Positions 8,743-16,393 of a DNA stretch of 31,183 bases are shown here, in pieces; within the stretch, counting starts at the first letter, position 1, and every line of letters begins with the position of its first letter. The notes below the pieces were generated by a model. The model had not been told where the DNA came from and did not search any database. It saw nothing but the letters and a program-made list of their open reading frames with translations. Origin of the DNA: JBHHXG01 sp046756985 (GTDB taxonomy: Bacteria > Pseudomonadota > Zetaproteobacteria > Mariprofundales > Mariprofundaceae); assembly GCA_046756985.1 (NCBI GenBank), contig JBHHXG010000014.1:1-31183 (forward strand), read 5' to 3'. A program made the position numbers and the translations under genes.

Positions 8743-9539
8743 GTGGAGAAACAGAGATCCAGAGAATTGCCATGGCGCTGGAGTTTAATGGCAGGGATTT
8801 CAGTGGCTGGCAGTCGCAGGACAATGCACCGACCGTGCAGGCTTGTGTGGAATCAGCTCTGGCTAGCATTGAAGGCAATGCAGTCAAAACCATTGCCGCC
8901 GGGCGTACTGATGCCGGGGTGCATGCTGAGGCCTTGCTGGTACATGCAGATGTGAATGCGGCACGCTGGAAATGCTCACAGCGAGCTTACACGCATGGTG
9001 TGAACAGTCATTTGCCCGATTCTATCCGTGTGGTCGGTGTACGCGGCGTGAGCACAGATTTTCATGCACGTTTTGATTGCCTTGAGCGGGTCTATCGCTA
9101 CCAAATATGGAACAGACCCACGGCTCCGGCCCTGCAGGCATGGCGGCACTGGTGGATGCCGAGGGCACTGGATATTAATGCGATGCAGCAGGCAGGTCGA
9201 TTGCTTCTCGGCGAGCATGATTTTGGCGCTTTCAGAGCGGCTGGCTGCCAGGCGGCTTCGGCTGTCCGTGAGCTCAGGCAACTTGATATCGAGCAGCAGG
9301 ACTACTGTGTACTGATCCATGTCAGGGCCGATGCCTTTCTTTATCACATGGTGCGCAACATGGTCGGTAACCTTGTGCAGGTCGGGATTGGATCGTGGCC
9401 ACCTGAGCAGATCAGTATCTTACTGGATTCAAAGGACAGGACATGCGGAGCGGCAACGGCCCCGGCGCACGGACTTTATTTTACAGATGCCGCCTATGCG
9501 GATTTTTGTGCCAGGGATTTATTCGGTCAGGGGTGTTGA
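8739..9539 (+). CDS. truA: tRNA pseudouridine(38-40) synthase
   Basis: Isomerises uridines 38, 39 and 40 of the tRNA anticodon arm to pseudouridine. I use the ATG overlapping the preceding stop, giving 266 residues; an in-frame ATG 48 bases upstream only adds translated 3' end of the previous gene. Signatures are ALEFNGRDFSGWQSQ (13-27), the catalytic AAGRTDAGVHA with Asp58, FHARFDCLERVYRY, GEHDFGAFRA and FLYHMVRNMVGNLVQVG. It converges on the histidine kinase gene 29 bp downstream. Confidence 0.96.
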   Translation: MSGETEIQRIAMALEFNGRDFSGWQSQDNAPTVQACVESALASIEGNAVKTIAAGRTDAGVHAEALLVHADVNAARWKCSQRAYTHGVNSHLPDSIRVVGVRGVSTDFHARFDCLERVYRYQIWNRPTAPALQAWRHWWMPRALDINAMQQAGRLLLGEHDFGAFRAAGCQAASAVRELRQLDIEQQDYCVLIHVRADAFLYHMVRNMVGNLVQVGIGSWPPEQISILLDSKDRTCGAATAPAHGLYFTDAAYADFCARDLFGQGC

Positions 9540-9568
9540 TCATTTAACTGTCGCCAGCTTACGGGGGC

Positions 9569-11701
9569 CTATGCCGCCGGCTTGCGGGCGGATTGCAGCC
9601 TGGCGATACATTCGGTGAGCTTGGAAAGCGTGACAGGCTTGTTCATCAGTTCCACCTGATATTTACCCACTTCCTGCAGCCTTTCTTCTTCACCATAGGC
9701 GGTGATCATGATGATGATAATGTCGTTATTCATATCGCGAACGCTTGCCACCAGTTCCAGGCCGTCCATTTTCGGCATGCGGAAATCGGTAATAAGCATG
9801 TCAAAATGTTCATCCTTCTTTGAAAAAATCTCGAGCGCCTGCTGGCCATTTTCTGCGGTTACAATGTCGTGCTTCATGCGTGACAACAATGCAGTATGAA
9901 CATGCAGCACTTCCGGACTATCATCCACCAGCAGGATGCGGCAGGGCTTGGGTTTGGCTAAGGTTTTCTGCTTGCTGTGGGTGCCTCCGGAACTTGGCTG
10001 TGGTGCAGGCCTTGCTGCGACAGCTACCTGATCCGGTGGAAAATGGATGGTGATACATGTGCCTTCTCCCAGCTTTGATTCTACATCAAGTGATCCATGG
10101 TGATTGCGGACAATACGCTGAACCATGGCCAGCCCAAGACCGGAGCCACCCTGAGCGCTTCTCGAAGTCCAGAAGGGCTTGAATATCTTGTCGATATTCT
10201 CATCAGCAATGCCCTCGCCATCATCGCAAATCTGAACACACAGCGTCGATTCACTCTCAGCCGCCAGCTCGTGCTGATTATCCGCCTTGATATTGATGCG
10301 AATATGGCCGGTTTCGGTAATGGCATGGCTGGCATTATGAATCAAGTTCAGAAGAATCTGTTCAACTTCCGTAATATCGATGCGGATGCGGGGCAGGGGT
10401 TCAGTGATGCTGCAATGCAACTGTATATGCGCCGGCAGTTGCAGGCGGGCCAAGCCGATAATGCTCTCCAGTGATTCCTTCAGATCAGATATGTAGTCGA
10501 GGCGCTTGGTCGGGTCACCGCTTTTGCCCAGGCTCAAAAGGTGCGTGATCATTTCCGAACCACGCTCCCCGGCCTCGATAATAAGCCCAAGCTGTTCCTT
10601 GGTGGTCTTGTTTTTGGTGCCAAACTGCACAATCTCGGCATTGCCCATCATGTTGGTCAGCACGTTGCGAAAGTCATGCACGATGCCGGCAACCAGCGTT
10701 GACATATAGCCCTGCTTGCGCGCCTGATCCATTTGCGTCAGCAATTTCTCCCGTTGCGTAATATCAAGCATGAAACAGACACCGATCCATTGCCCGCGCC
10801 AGCGCAGGCGGCTGACCTGACACATCAATTGCAGAATCTCGTCATACTTGTCGCGACCGCGGATATAGAACCGGTGCGGCTCATGCTTTGGCGTCTGCAA
10901 TGCATTACGGCAGCAGTTGAGCATCTCGTCGCCGTCTTCCATCAGAGCCAGTATGTCCACCTGCTCACCGATAAGATGCGTGTGCGAATCACGGTAGACC
11001 GTGGTCATGGCGGCATTGGCATACAATATTCTGGGCATATCGTGATCGTCAAAATCATAGGTAAAGACCGGCAGAGGACCCTGATCGAGCAGGCTGAAGG
11101 AGGCCCTTTCTGCTTCATCCTGTGCCTTGAGTGCGTTTTCTGCTTTTTCGCCGATCAGATAAACATAAAGCGGGATGGCCAGCAGGCCGGCGAGTTGCCA
11201 GAATAATAGCGTTTTATCCAGTTGGATGTGCATATGCGTCAATGTAATGATGCTGACAGCCGTCAGACCGAGAAAACTCAAGGCCTGCGTGTATAGCAAT
11301 AGAGCATTACCGAAGCGGAAGCCATTACCAAAAATAATGACGTAAAGCACAAGATAGAGCCCACTGGTCTGGCCACCATCCATAAGAATACCGAAGCTAA
11401 CGACAAAGACGTCGAACAGCGGTGAAAACAGCATGCGGAACGCCGATAAGGGTCGACGCTTGATGGCAGCAAGGCTCAGGGCATTGTAAAGAAAATAAGC
11501 CGCTACGACAGGCAGAAAGATGGGGGCATAAACATCAAACAGGACAGCATGTGTATATAAATAGGCCAACCCGGCAAGTGCAAAGCCAAAGCGGGCCCAT
11601 GTCTGCTGGAGCTGGTTGCGGATAATGGAATCGCCGCCCGGCTGGTTACGATTGATAAGCCAGTTCTGGATAATGTACTGCTTCAGAAGCTCCCTCCTCA
11701 T
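9569..11701 (-). CDS. Hybrid sensor histidine kinase, RpfC-like N-terminal membrane domain, with receiver
   Basis: A 710-residue inner-membrane sensor kinase. Five or six membrane helices occupy about residues 37-183, starting with RNQLQQTWARFGFALAGLAYLY, which resembles the 5-TM input domain of RpfC-type kinases. A PAS-like domain follows (about 203-315). The phosphoacceptor is His342 in GIVHDFRNVLTNMMGNAEIV, a variant of the HDFNN H-box. The ATPase domain shows the N box (LLNLIHNASHAI), DDGEGIAD and GGSGLGLAMV. A linker (556-585) leads to a receiver with Asp593/Asp594, phosphoacceptor Asp639 (LITDFRMPKMDG) and Lys688. No Hpt domain is visible. It is encoded alone, facing truA; the partner regulator is not adjacent. 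Confidence 0.9.
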   Translation of the reverse strand: MRRELLKQYIIQNWLINRNQPGGDSIIRNQLQQTWARFGFALAGLAYLYTHAVLFDVYAPIFLPVVAAYFLYNALSLAAIKRRPLSAFRMLFSPLFDVFVVSFGILMDGGQTSGLYLVLYVIIFGNGFRFGNALLLYTQALSFLGLTAVSIITLTHMHIQLDKTLLFWQLAGLLAIPLYVYLIGEKAENALKAQDEAERASFSLLDQGPLPVFTYDFDDHDMPRILYANAAMTTVYRDSHTHLIGEQVDILALMEDGDEMLNCCRNALQTPKHEPHRFYIRGRDKYDEILQLMCQVSRLRWRGQWIGVCFMLDITQREKLLTQMDQARKQGYMSTLVAGIVHDFRNVLTNMMGNAEIVQFGTKNKTTKEQLGLIIEAGERGSEMITHLLSLGKSGDPTKRLDYISDLKESLESIIGLARLQLPAHIQLHCSITEPLPRIRIDITEVEQILLNLIHNASHAITETGHIRINIKADNQHELAAESESTLCVQICDDGEGIADENIDKIFKPFWTSRSAQGGSGLGLAMVQRIVRNHHGSLDVESKLGEGTCITIHFPPDQVAVAARPAPQPSSGGTHSKQKTLAKPKPCRILLVDDSPEVLHVHTALLSRMKHDIVTAENGQQALEIFSKKDEHFDMLITDFRMPKMDGLELVASVRDMNNDIIIIMITAYGEEERLQEVGKYQVELMNKPVTLSKLTECIARLQSARKPAA

Positions 11702-11746
11702 GTGGCAATGCTGGCATTTTCAGCACCTTCCGCCTCAGTTTGCAAC

Positions 11747-11825
11747 CTAAGGAAGCTCTAAACAAGTATTCCGTTCTGAAAGCCGCTGTAATGGCCACGT
11801 GAGGTTTGATTTAGCGCTTCCCTGA
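11747..11825. repeat. Short, internally deleted relative of the 282-bp inverted-repeat element
   Basis: A 79-bp intergenic sequence that begins CTAAGGAAGCTCTAAACAAG and ends GCGCTTCCCTGA. Its left about 20 bp match the left end of the element at 13848-14129. Its right about 58 bp match that element's right end, sharing AAAGCCGCTGT and ACGTGAGG in the same order. The middle is missing. No target-site duplication is evident. It lies between the divergent histidine kinase and phosphatase genes and may carry or disturb their promoters. Confidence 0.7.
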
Positions 11826-11942
11826 CTTTTCCAACAAATGCCAATGCTCTCTGAATAATATATGGGGGGTGCGATTGCGCTGGCTGATTGTGTTAGGCTT
11901 CGTCACTGTTATTAGTCGTAAGCTATCATCTGGAGTGCCATT

Positions 11943-12716
11943 GTGCTGTATGTTGCTGTCCGGGCTGCCCGCCGTGCCGGGGATATGATTGCCCGTAGTT
12001 TTGATGAACGTGATGGCCTGGATATTCGTCAGAAAGCGGATCGGGACTTTGTTACCGATGTGGATAAGCGCGCGGAAGCGGGCATTATCCGCGAAATCCG
12101 GCGGCATTATCCGGATCATGGCATTGTGGCCGAGGAGTCGGAACGCGTAAATTCGGGTGCCTCTGTGCAGTGGTATATTGATCCACTCGATGGCACCACC
12201 AATTTCATTCATGGCTATCCTCATTTTGCCGTTTCGATTGCTGCCTGGCGTGATGGCCGCCCATTGCTTGGTGTCATCCATGACCCCATGCGCAATGAGA
12301 CCTTTGAAGCACAAAATGGCTCCGGTGCTTTTCTGAATCGCCGCCGGCTGCGGGTAAGCAGAGAGGGCAAGCTAGCCAATGCGCTGTTTGCCTCGGGTCT
12401 GCCACCCTATCGCCGGGAACATCTTGAGATGTTTCAGAAGCGGATGCATGCATGCATGAAGGCGGCTGATGGCCACCGCCGTAGCGGTTCAGCAGCTCTG
12501 GATCTTGCCTATGTCGCCAGTGGCCGTCTGGATGTCTACTGGGAGGCAGGGCTTCGGCCCTGGGATATTGCAGCCGGTATCATCCTGATTCAGGAGGCTG
12601 GCGGTATGGTGACAAATCTGGATGGAGCAACGGCAGCGCTTGAAAGAGGCGATGTCATGGCCAGCAATACTAAACTGCATGACGCATTTATTGGCTTGCT
12701 GAGCAACGCAAAATAG
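11943..12716 (+). CDS. suhB: Inositol monophosphatase family protein (SuhB-like)
   Basis: Mg-dependent phosphatase of the inositol monophosphatase family; SuhB members also bind RNA polymerase in E. coli. The GTG start gives MLYVAVRAARRAGD, matching the usual SuhB N-terminus, with TCTGGAG 8-9 bases upstream. The 257-residue protein has the metal-binding Glu pair (AEESE, 63-67), the signature WYIDPLDGTTNFIHG (metal ligands Asp80 and Asp83), and the C-terminal RPWDIAAGIILIQEAGG with the third metal aspartate. It converges with lptG, only 8 bases separating the stops. Other family roles, such as CysQ-type nucleotidase, are less likely from the N-terminus. Confidence 0.9.
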   Translation: MLYVAVRAARRAGDMIARSFDERDGLDIRQKADRDFVTDVDKRAEAGIIREIRRHYPDHGIVAEESERVNSGASVQWYIDPLDGTTNFIHGYPHFAVSIAAWRDGRPLLGVIHDPMRNETFEAQNGSGAFLNRRRLRVSREGKLANALFASGLPPYRREHLEMFQKRMHACMKAADGHRRSGSAALDLAYVASGRLDVYWEAGLRPWDIAAGIILIQEAGGMVTNLDGATAALERGDVMASNTKLHDAFIGLLSNAK

Positions 12717-12724
12717 ACCAAGAC

Positions 12725-13795
12725 CTACTTGCCCTCTCTGTGCAGCAGCAGAAAACCGGCGATACCTCCGAAAAACAGATCAGGCAGCCAGGCTGCGTAA
12801 AAAGCCGGCAGCCGTTCGCTGTTGGCAAGCAGGTAACTGGCATTGCCGAAAACATAAAAGATCAGGCCAAGAGCAATCGCTCCAATCATTCCCCATGAAG
12901 ACGCGCCGATACGGCTGCCCATATGCATGCACAAAGCTGCAGCCAGGATGACCATGATGATGCAGGCAACGGGAGCGGCCAGTTTACGATGCCATGCAAA
13001 GGCAAATGTGCTTGCGCTCAAGCCAGCCTGTTCCAGATTGCGGGTATAACGACCCAATTCGAAGAACTGCATATGTCTTGGTTTTGGCGGGTCGGCGGTA
13101 TCAGGGCTCGTGGCTGAAACGATACGGGCAGTCACCCGATGGTACAGACGCATGCCCTCATCTGCTTCCGGCATACTGACGTGCACATCGGAAAGCAGCC
13201 ACTGTCCATCAGCATATCGAGCACGGGTGGCATCCATGCGCTTCTTCCAGCTGCCATTGCTATCGGTTTCTAGCATGATCATGGCGAATTGACTGTTGCC
13301 CAGTGGCGTCAAACGGAAAAATCGGTTTCCATCCTTCAGCCATTGAACGCCATGGCGGGTGTCTGCCTTGTGATGAATATGCACCCGTTCAATGGTATCC
13401 AGGCGTTGATTGGTAACCGGTGTGACCCATTCCCCGATTGTAAAACTCAGGGCCGCGGCCAGCAGGGCAACCGCCAGCAGCGGCATCATCAGCTTGTTAA
13501 TGCCGAGACCCGCCGCACGCAGGGCCACAAGTTCATGATGATGTGAAATTTCGGTGATATAGATGCTGGCAGCGACAAGCACAATTATTGGCATAAATTC
13601 ACTGATCATGAAGGGAGTCTTCAGCGCCAGATATTCAATCAGCAGACCTGCATCCAGCCCGCGCCCAAGATAACGCGCCTTATCGAATGCTTCGATAATG
13701 CCATAAATAGCCAGCAGCGCCGCCAGCGTTCCCAGTGCACGGCCCATGCAGCCGCGAAAAAGCCAGTGAAACAGGATGGGCATGACAACAATCAT
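12725..13795 (-). CDS. lptG: Lipopolysaccharide export permease LptG
   Basis: YjgP/YjgQ-family permease, one of the two membrane subunits that, with the LptB ATPase, extract LPS from the inner membrane. Three N-terminal helices include the family motif HHELVALRAAGLGINKLMMPLL. A periplasmic beta-jellyroll follows (about GEWVTPVTNQRLDTIE onward), then three C-terminal helices starting FAWHRKLAAPVACIIMVILA. I start at 13795 (MIVVMPILF, 356 residues); 13783 is equally possible, and neither has a clear ribosome binding site. The frame stays open to 14143, but those codons lie in the inverted-repeat element and look unlike protein. lptF, its usual upstream partner, is not adjacent. LptG is preferred over LptF from the C-terminal half. 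Confidence 0.88.
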   Translation of the reverse strand: MIVVMPILFHWLFRGCMGRALGTLAALLAIYGIIEAFDKARYLGRGLDAGLLIEYLALKTPFMISEFMPIIVLVAASIYITEISHHHELVALRAAGLGINKLMMPLLAVALLAAALSFTIGEWVTPVTNQRLDTIERVHIHHKADTRHGVQWLKDGNRFFRLTPLGNSQFAMIMLETDSNGSWKKRMDATRARYADGQWLLSDVHVSMPEADEGMRLYHRVTARIVSATSPDTADPPKPRHMQFFELGRYTRNLEQAGLSASTFAFAWHRKLAAPVACIIMVILAAALCMHMGSRIGASSWGMIGAIALGLIFYVFGNASYLLANSERLPAFYAAWLPDLFFGGIAGFLLLHREGK

Positions 13796-13847
13796 AACAC
13801 CGGTATTGCTGCTGCGCGACGCTATCCTGCCGGGATTTAAAATAGCG

Positions 13848-14129
13848 CTAAGGAAGCCCTGAATAAGTCTTCCATGAGCCGCGTTGCTGTCCCAATTGGG
13901 ATGATCGCAAGGAAGACGACGCAGGTCGTAGCCGTAGCTACGATGCCAAGGAGTCTGACGCAGTAAGCGCCCAATTGGGGCGCAACCTTTGCAGGACAAG
14001 GCTTTGCGGGCAGTCTGCGGCGTTGCTCGTCTCATGAATGGAACAACCATGCATTTCGCCTCTCGCCTTGCATCCCATTCCGCAAAGCCGCTGTCGCGGC
14101 TACGTGAGGCTTGTTCAGAGCTTTCCTGA
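13848..14129. mobile_element. MITE-like 282-bp element with terminal inverted repeats, no transposase
   Basis: The element begins CTAAGGAAGCCCTGAATAAG, and its other end read on the minus strand is TCAGGAAAGCTCTGAACAAG, so the imperfect terminal inverted repeats are about 18-20 bp. Inside are two identical palindromes CCCAATTGGG (13891-13900 and 13970-13979) and a hairpin CGTAGC-CGTA-GCTACG (13927-13942). No protein fits its coding frames. A deleted relative lies at 11747-11825, which argues for a repeated family. I see no target duplication. By architecture it is a non-autonomous transposable element; the parent insertion sequence is not in the window and I cannot name the family. Confidence 0.65.
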
Positions 14130-14156
14130 TTCGAGGCGTGCAATGCCTATCGGAGG

Positions 14157-14165
14157 TGCTACACT
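14157..14165 (+). promoter_or_regulatory. Possible extended -10 promoter of hflK
   Basis: TGCTACACT fits an extended -10 (TGnTAnAcT) 39 bases before the hflK ATG and just outside the right end of the inverted-repeat element. No good -35 hexamer is present at the usual distance, as is acceptable for extended -10 promoters. This is a pattern match only. Confidence 0.35.
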
Positions 14166-14203
14166 GCGTCGCCGCAGATTTACCGATTGAATGGAGGCCG
14201 CGC

Positions 14204-15289
14204 ATGCCTTGGAATGACCAGAATCAGCCCAACAATCCATGGGGGAACCGTGGACGAGGGCCGGACCAGACACCGCCGGACATTGATGAAGTGATCCGTC
14301 GCCTGCAACAGCGGCTTTCGGGTATGTTTGGCGGCGGAGGTGATGGCGGTGGTGGCTCCTCCATCAATAAGGGGCTGTTCCCGGTCGCTTTCGGCATTGC
14401 CGCCGTGCTGTGGCTGGCCTCGGGCGTGTATATGGTCGCGGCCGATGAGCAAGCGGTGGTGTTGCGTTTCGGGCAACATGTGGATACCAAGGGTCCGGGC
14501 CTGAACTGGCATATGCCGTACCCGATTGAAACAGCCGAGAAACTGGCGGTGACGCGTGTACAGCGTCTGGAAATCGGTTTCAGGCGTTTTCCGGACGGTA
14601 CGGTCAGAAAAAGAATACACGAATCACTGATGCTGACCAAGGATGAGAATATCGTGGATATTTCCTTCATCGTGCAATACAAGGTGCGCGATGTAAGCGA
14701 TTATCTGTTCAATATTGATAATCCTGTAAAGACTGTGCGCGACGCTGCTGAGAGCGCTCTTCGCGAGGTGATTGGCCGCACGATGATTGATGACGTGCTG
14801 ACAACAAAGAAGGCCGAAGTCGAAGTGGAAACCCAGGAACTGATTCAATCCATCTTGGACGACTATGTCGCTGGCATCTCTATCGTGACAGTAAAGCTAC
14901 AGGATGTGCAGCCGCCGGAACGTGTGATCAAGGAGTTCAAGGATGTGGCCTCGGCACGTGAAGATCGTGAACGCGCCAAAAATGAAGCCCAGGCCTATGC
15001 CAACGACATTCTTCCGAAAGCGCGCGGTGAGGCAAAAAAAATGGTACTTGATGCCGAGGCTTTCAGGGCCGAGGTAATTGATCGTGCCAAAGGTGAAGCG
15101 GACCGCTTTGCCAACCTTCTAAAGGCATATCGTGAAGCGCCGGATGTAACGCGCAAGCGTCTGTATCTGGAAACCATGCAGGATGTATTGGCCAGGGCGG
15201 ACAAGATTATCGTTGACAAGGGCGTAGCCGACAGGGTGCTGCCTTATCTTCCTATCAATCGCGAAAGCGGCAAAGTGGAGGTGAAGTAA
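14204..15289 (+). CDS. hflK: FtsH protease modulator HflK
   Basis: SPFH/prohibitin-family membrane protein that with HflC forms the cage around the FtsH protease. The start at 14204 follows TGGAGG by 6 bases; an upstream in-frame ATG at 14111 lies in the inverted-repeat element and is rejected. The 361 residues begin MPWNDQNQPNNPWG, the typical HflK N-terminus. A Gly-rich linker (41-51) follows, then one membrane helix (about 59-79), the SPFH domain starting DEQAVVLRFGQHV, and a long charged helix (ASAREDRERAKNEAQAYANDILPKARGEA). The stop overlaps the hflC start (TAATG), fitting coupled 1:1 synthesis. Confidence 0.96.
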   Translation: MPWNDQNQPNNPWGNRGRGPDQTPPDIDEVIRRLQQRLSGMFGGGGDGGGGSSINKGLFPVAFGIAAVLWLASGVYMVAADEQAVVLRFGQHVDTKGPGLNWHMPYPIETAEKLAVTRVQRLEIGFRRFPDGTVRKRIHESLMLTKDENIVDISFIVQYKVRDVSDYLFNIDNPVKTVRDAAESALREVIGRTMIDDVLTTKKAEVEVETQELIQSILDDYVAGISIVTVKLQDVQPPERVIKEFKDVASAREDRERAKNEAQAYANDILPKARGEAKKMVLDAEAFRAEVIDRAKGEADRFANLLKAYREAPDVTRKRLYLETMQDVLARADKIIVDKGVADRVLPYLPINRESGKVEVK

Positions 15290-16161
15290 TGAGCCCCAAA
15301 CAAACATTCGGACTGTTCCTCCTGGCAGCGATTGCCGCGGTTGTTGGTATGTCGACCTTTGTCGTTGACCAGCGTGAACAGGTCTTGGTATTGCAGTTTG
15401 GCAACCCCAAGAATGTTGTGCAGGAATCGGGACTGCATTTCAAGCTGCCGTGGCAATCCGTTGAACACTTTGATCGTCGCCTGCTGGTTGGGGATGCACC
15501 ACCAAACGAAGTCATCACCAAGGACAAAAAATCGATTCTTGTGGATAATTATACACGCTGGCGCATTACCGATCCGTTGAAGGTTTATCAGGTTGCCCGT
15601 ACCCAACAGGGTGTCGCGGCCCGCATGGAAGATGTCGTGCGCGGCAAGGTACGTGAGGTTCTGGGAAAGCACACTCTTGCCCAAATCGTGTCGGGTGGTG
15701 AAAAGGCCAATCTTCGTATTGACCTGATGATTTCCATTCGGGACAAGGCAGACAAAGCGGTGAAAGATCTGGGCATTCAGGTCGCCGATGTCCGTATCAA
15801 GCGGGCCGATTTGCCGCAGGAGAATTCAGAGGCTGTGTTTCAACGCATGAAGGCCGAACGTCAGAGGATTGCCAAGGAATACCGCTCTCAGGGTGAGGAA
15901 GCTGCGAAGGAGATTCGCGCCACTGCCGATAAAGAGCGGAAGACAAAGCTGGCTGCGGCTTACAAAGAGGCACAGATTATTCGAGGCAAGGCGGATGCTG
16001 AGGCCAATCATATTTATGTAGGTGTACACAGCCGCGATCCGAAATTTTATTCCTTCTGGCGTTCTCTGCAGGCCTACCGCGAATCCATTGGTGAAGAGAC
16101 AAAGCTTGTCATTACGCCTGAATCGGAGTTTTTCCGCTTCTTTGAGCACTCAAGGAAATAA
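15289..16161 (+). CDS. hflC: FtsH protease modulator HflC
   Basis: Partner of HflK in the periplasm-facing complex that regulates FtsH. The 290-residue protein has one N-terminal membrane helix (about 5-24) and the SPFH sequence VVDQREQVLVLQFGNPK. Family signatures follow: GLHFKLPWQSVEHFDRRLL, KDKKSILVDNYTRWRITDPL, DVRIKRADLPQENSEAVFQRMKAERQRIAKEYRSQGEE and the C-terminal DPKFYSFWRSLQAYRESIG. Its ribosome binding site (TGGAGGTGA) lies in the end of hflK. Confidence 0.97.
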   Translation: MSPKQTFGLFLLAAIAAVVGMSTFVVDQREQVLVLQFGNPKNVVQESGLHFKLPWQSVEHFDRRLLVGDAPPNEVITKDKKSILVDNYTRWRITDPLKVYQVARTQQGVAARMEDVVRGKVREVLGKHTLAQIVSGGEKANLRIDLMISIRDKADKAVKDLGIQVADVRIKRADLPQENSEAVFQRMKAERQRIAKEYRSQGEEAAKEIRATADKERKTKLAAAYKEAQIIRGKADAEANHIYVGVHSRDPKFYSFWRSLQAYRESIGEETKLVITPESEFFRFFEHSRK

Positions 16162-16198
16162 GTGCTTCGTATAAGGGCTTGTTTGGGAGGCAAACGGG

Positions 16199-16384
16199 TT
16201 GGAACAGCTTTGGGTTGCGCTGGCTCTGGTACTGGTGATTGAAGGCGCGTTATACGCTCTGTTCCCTCAGCAGATGATTGATACGATTAGAAAAATCCAG
16301 GATGTACCTGTCGCTGTTCTCAGGGCAACGGGTCTTGTGGCAATGGCGCTGGGCTGGATTGCGGTGTGGTGGCTGAAAAGCTGA
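16199..16384 (+). CDS. DUF2065 (YjeT-like) small membrane protein
   Basis: A 61-residue protein with two hydrophobic helices (about 4-22 and 40-58) separated by the motif PQQMIDTIRKIQDVPVAVLRATGLVAMALG, characteristic of DUF2065/YjeT. E. coli yjeT also directly follows hflC, which supports the call. The start is TTG with GGGAGG 8 bases upstream; no ATG is available before the conserved part. Its function is not established. Only 9 bases separate its stop from the convergent gene. Confidence 0.85.
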   Translation: MEQLWVALALVLVIEGALYALFPQQMIDTIRKIQDVPVAVLRATGLVAMALGWIAVWWLKS

Positions 16385-16393
16385 AGGCCGCAA

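Noticed and set aside
13796..14143. N-terminal extension of LptG encoded by the inverted-repeat element.
   Set aside because: LptG homology starts near 13795; the upstream codons belong to the element and give an implausible Arg/Cys/Ser-rich peptide.
14111..14203. Upstream ATG start for hflK.
   Set aside because: It begins inside the inverted-repeat element; the ATG at 14204 has TGGAGG and matches the HflK N-terminus.
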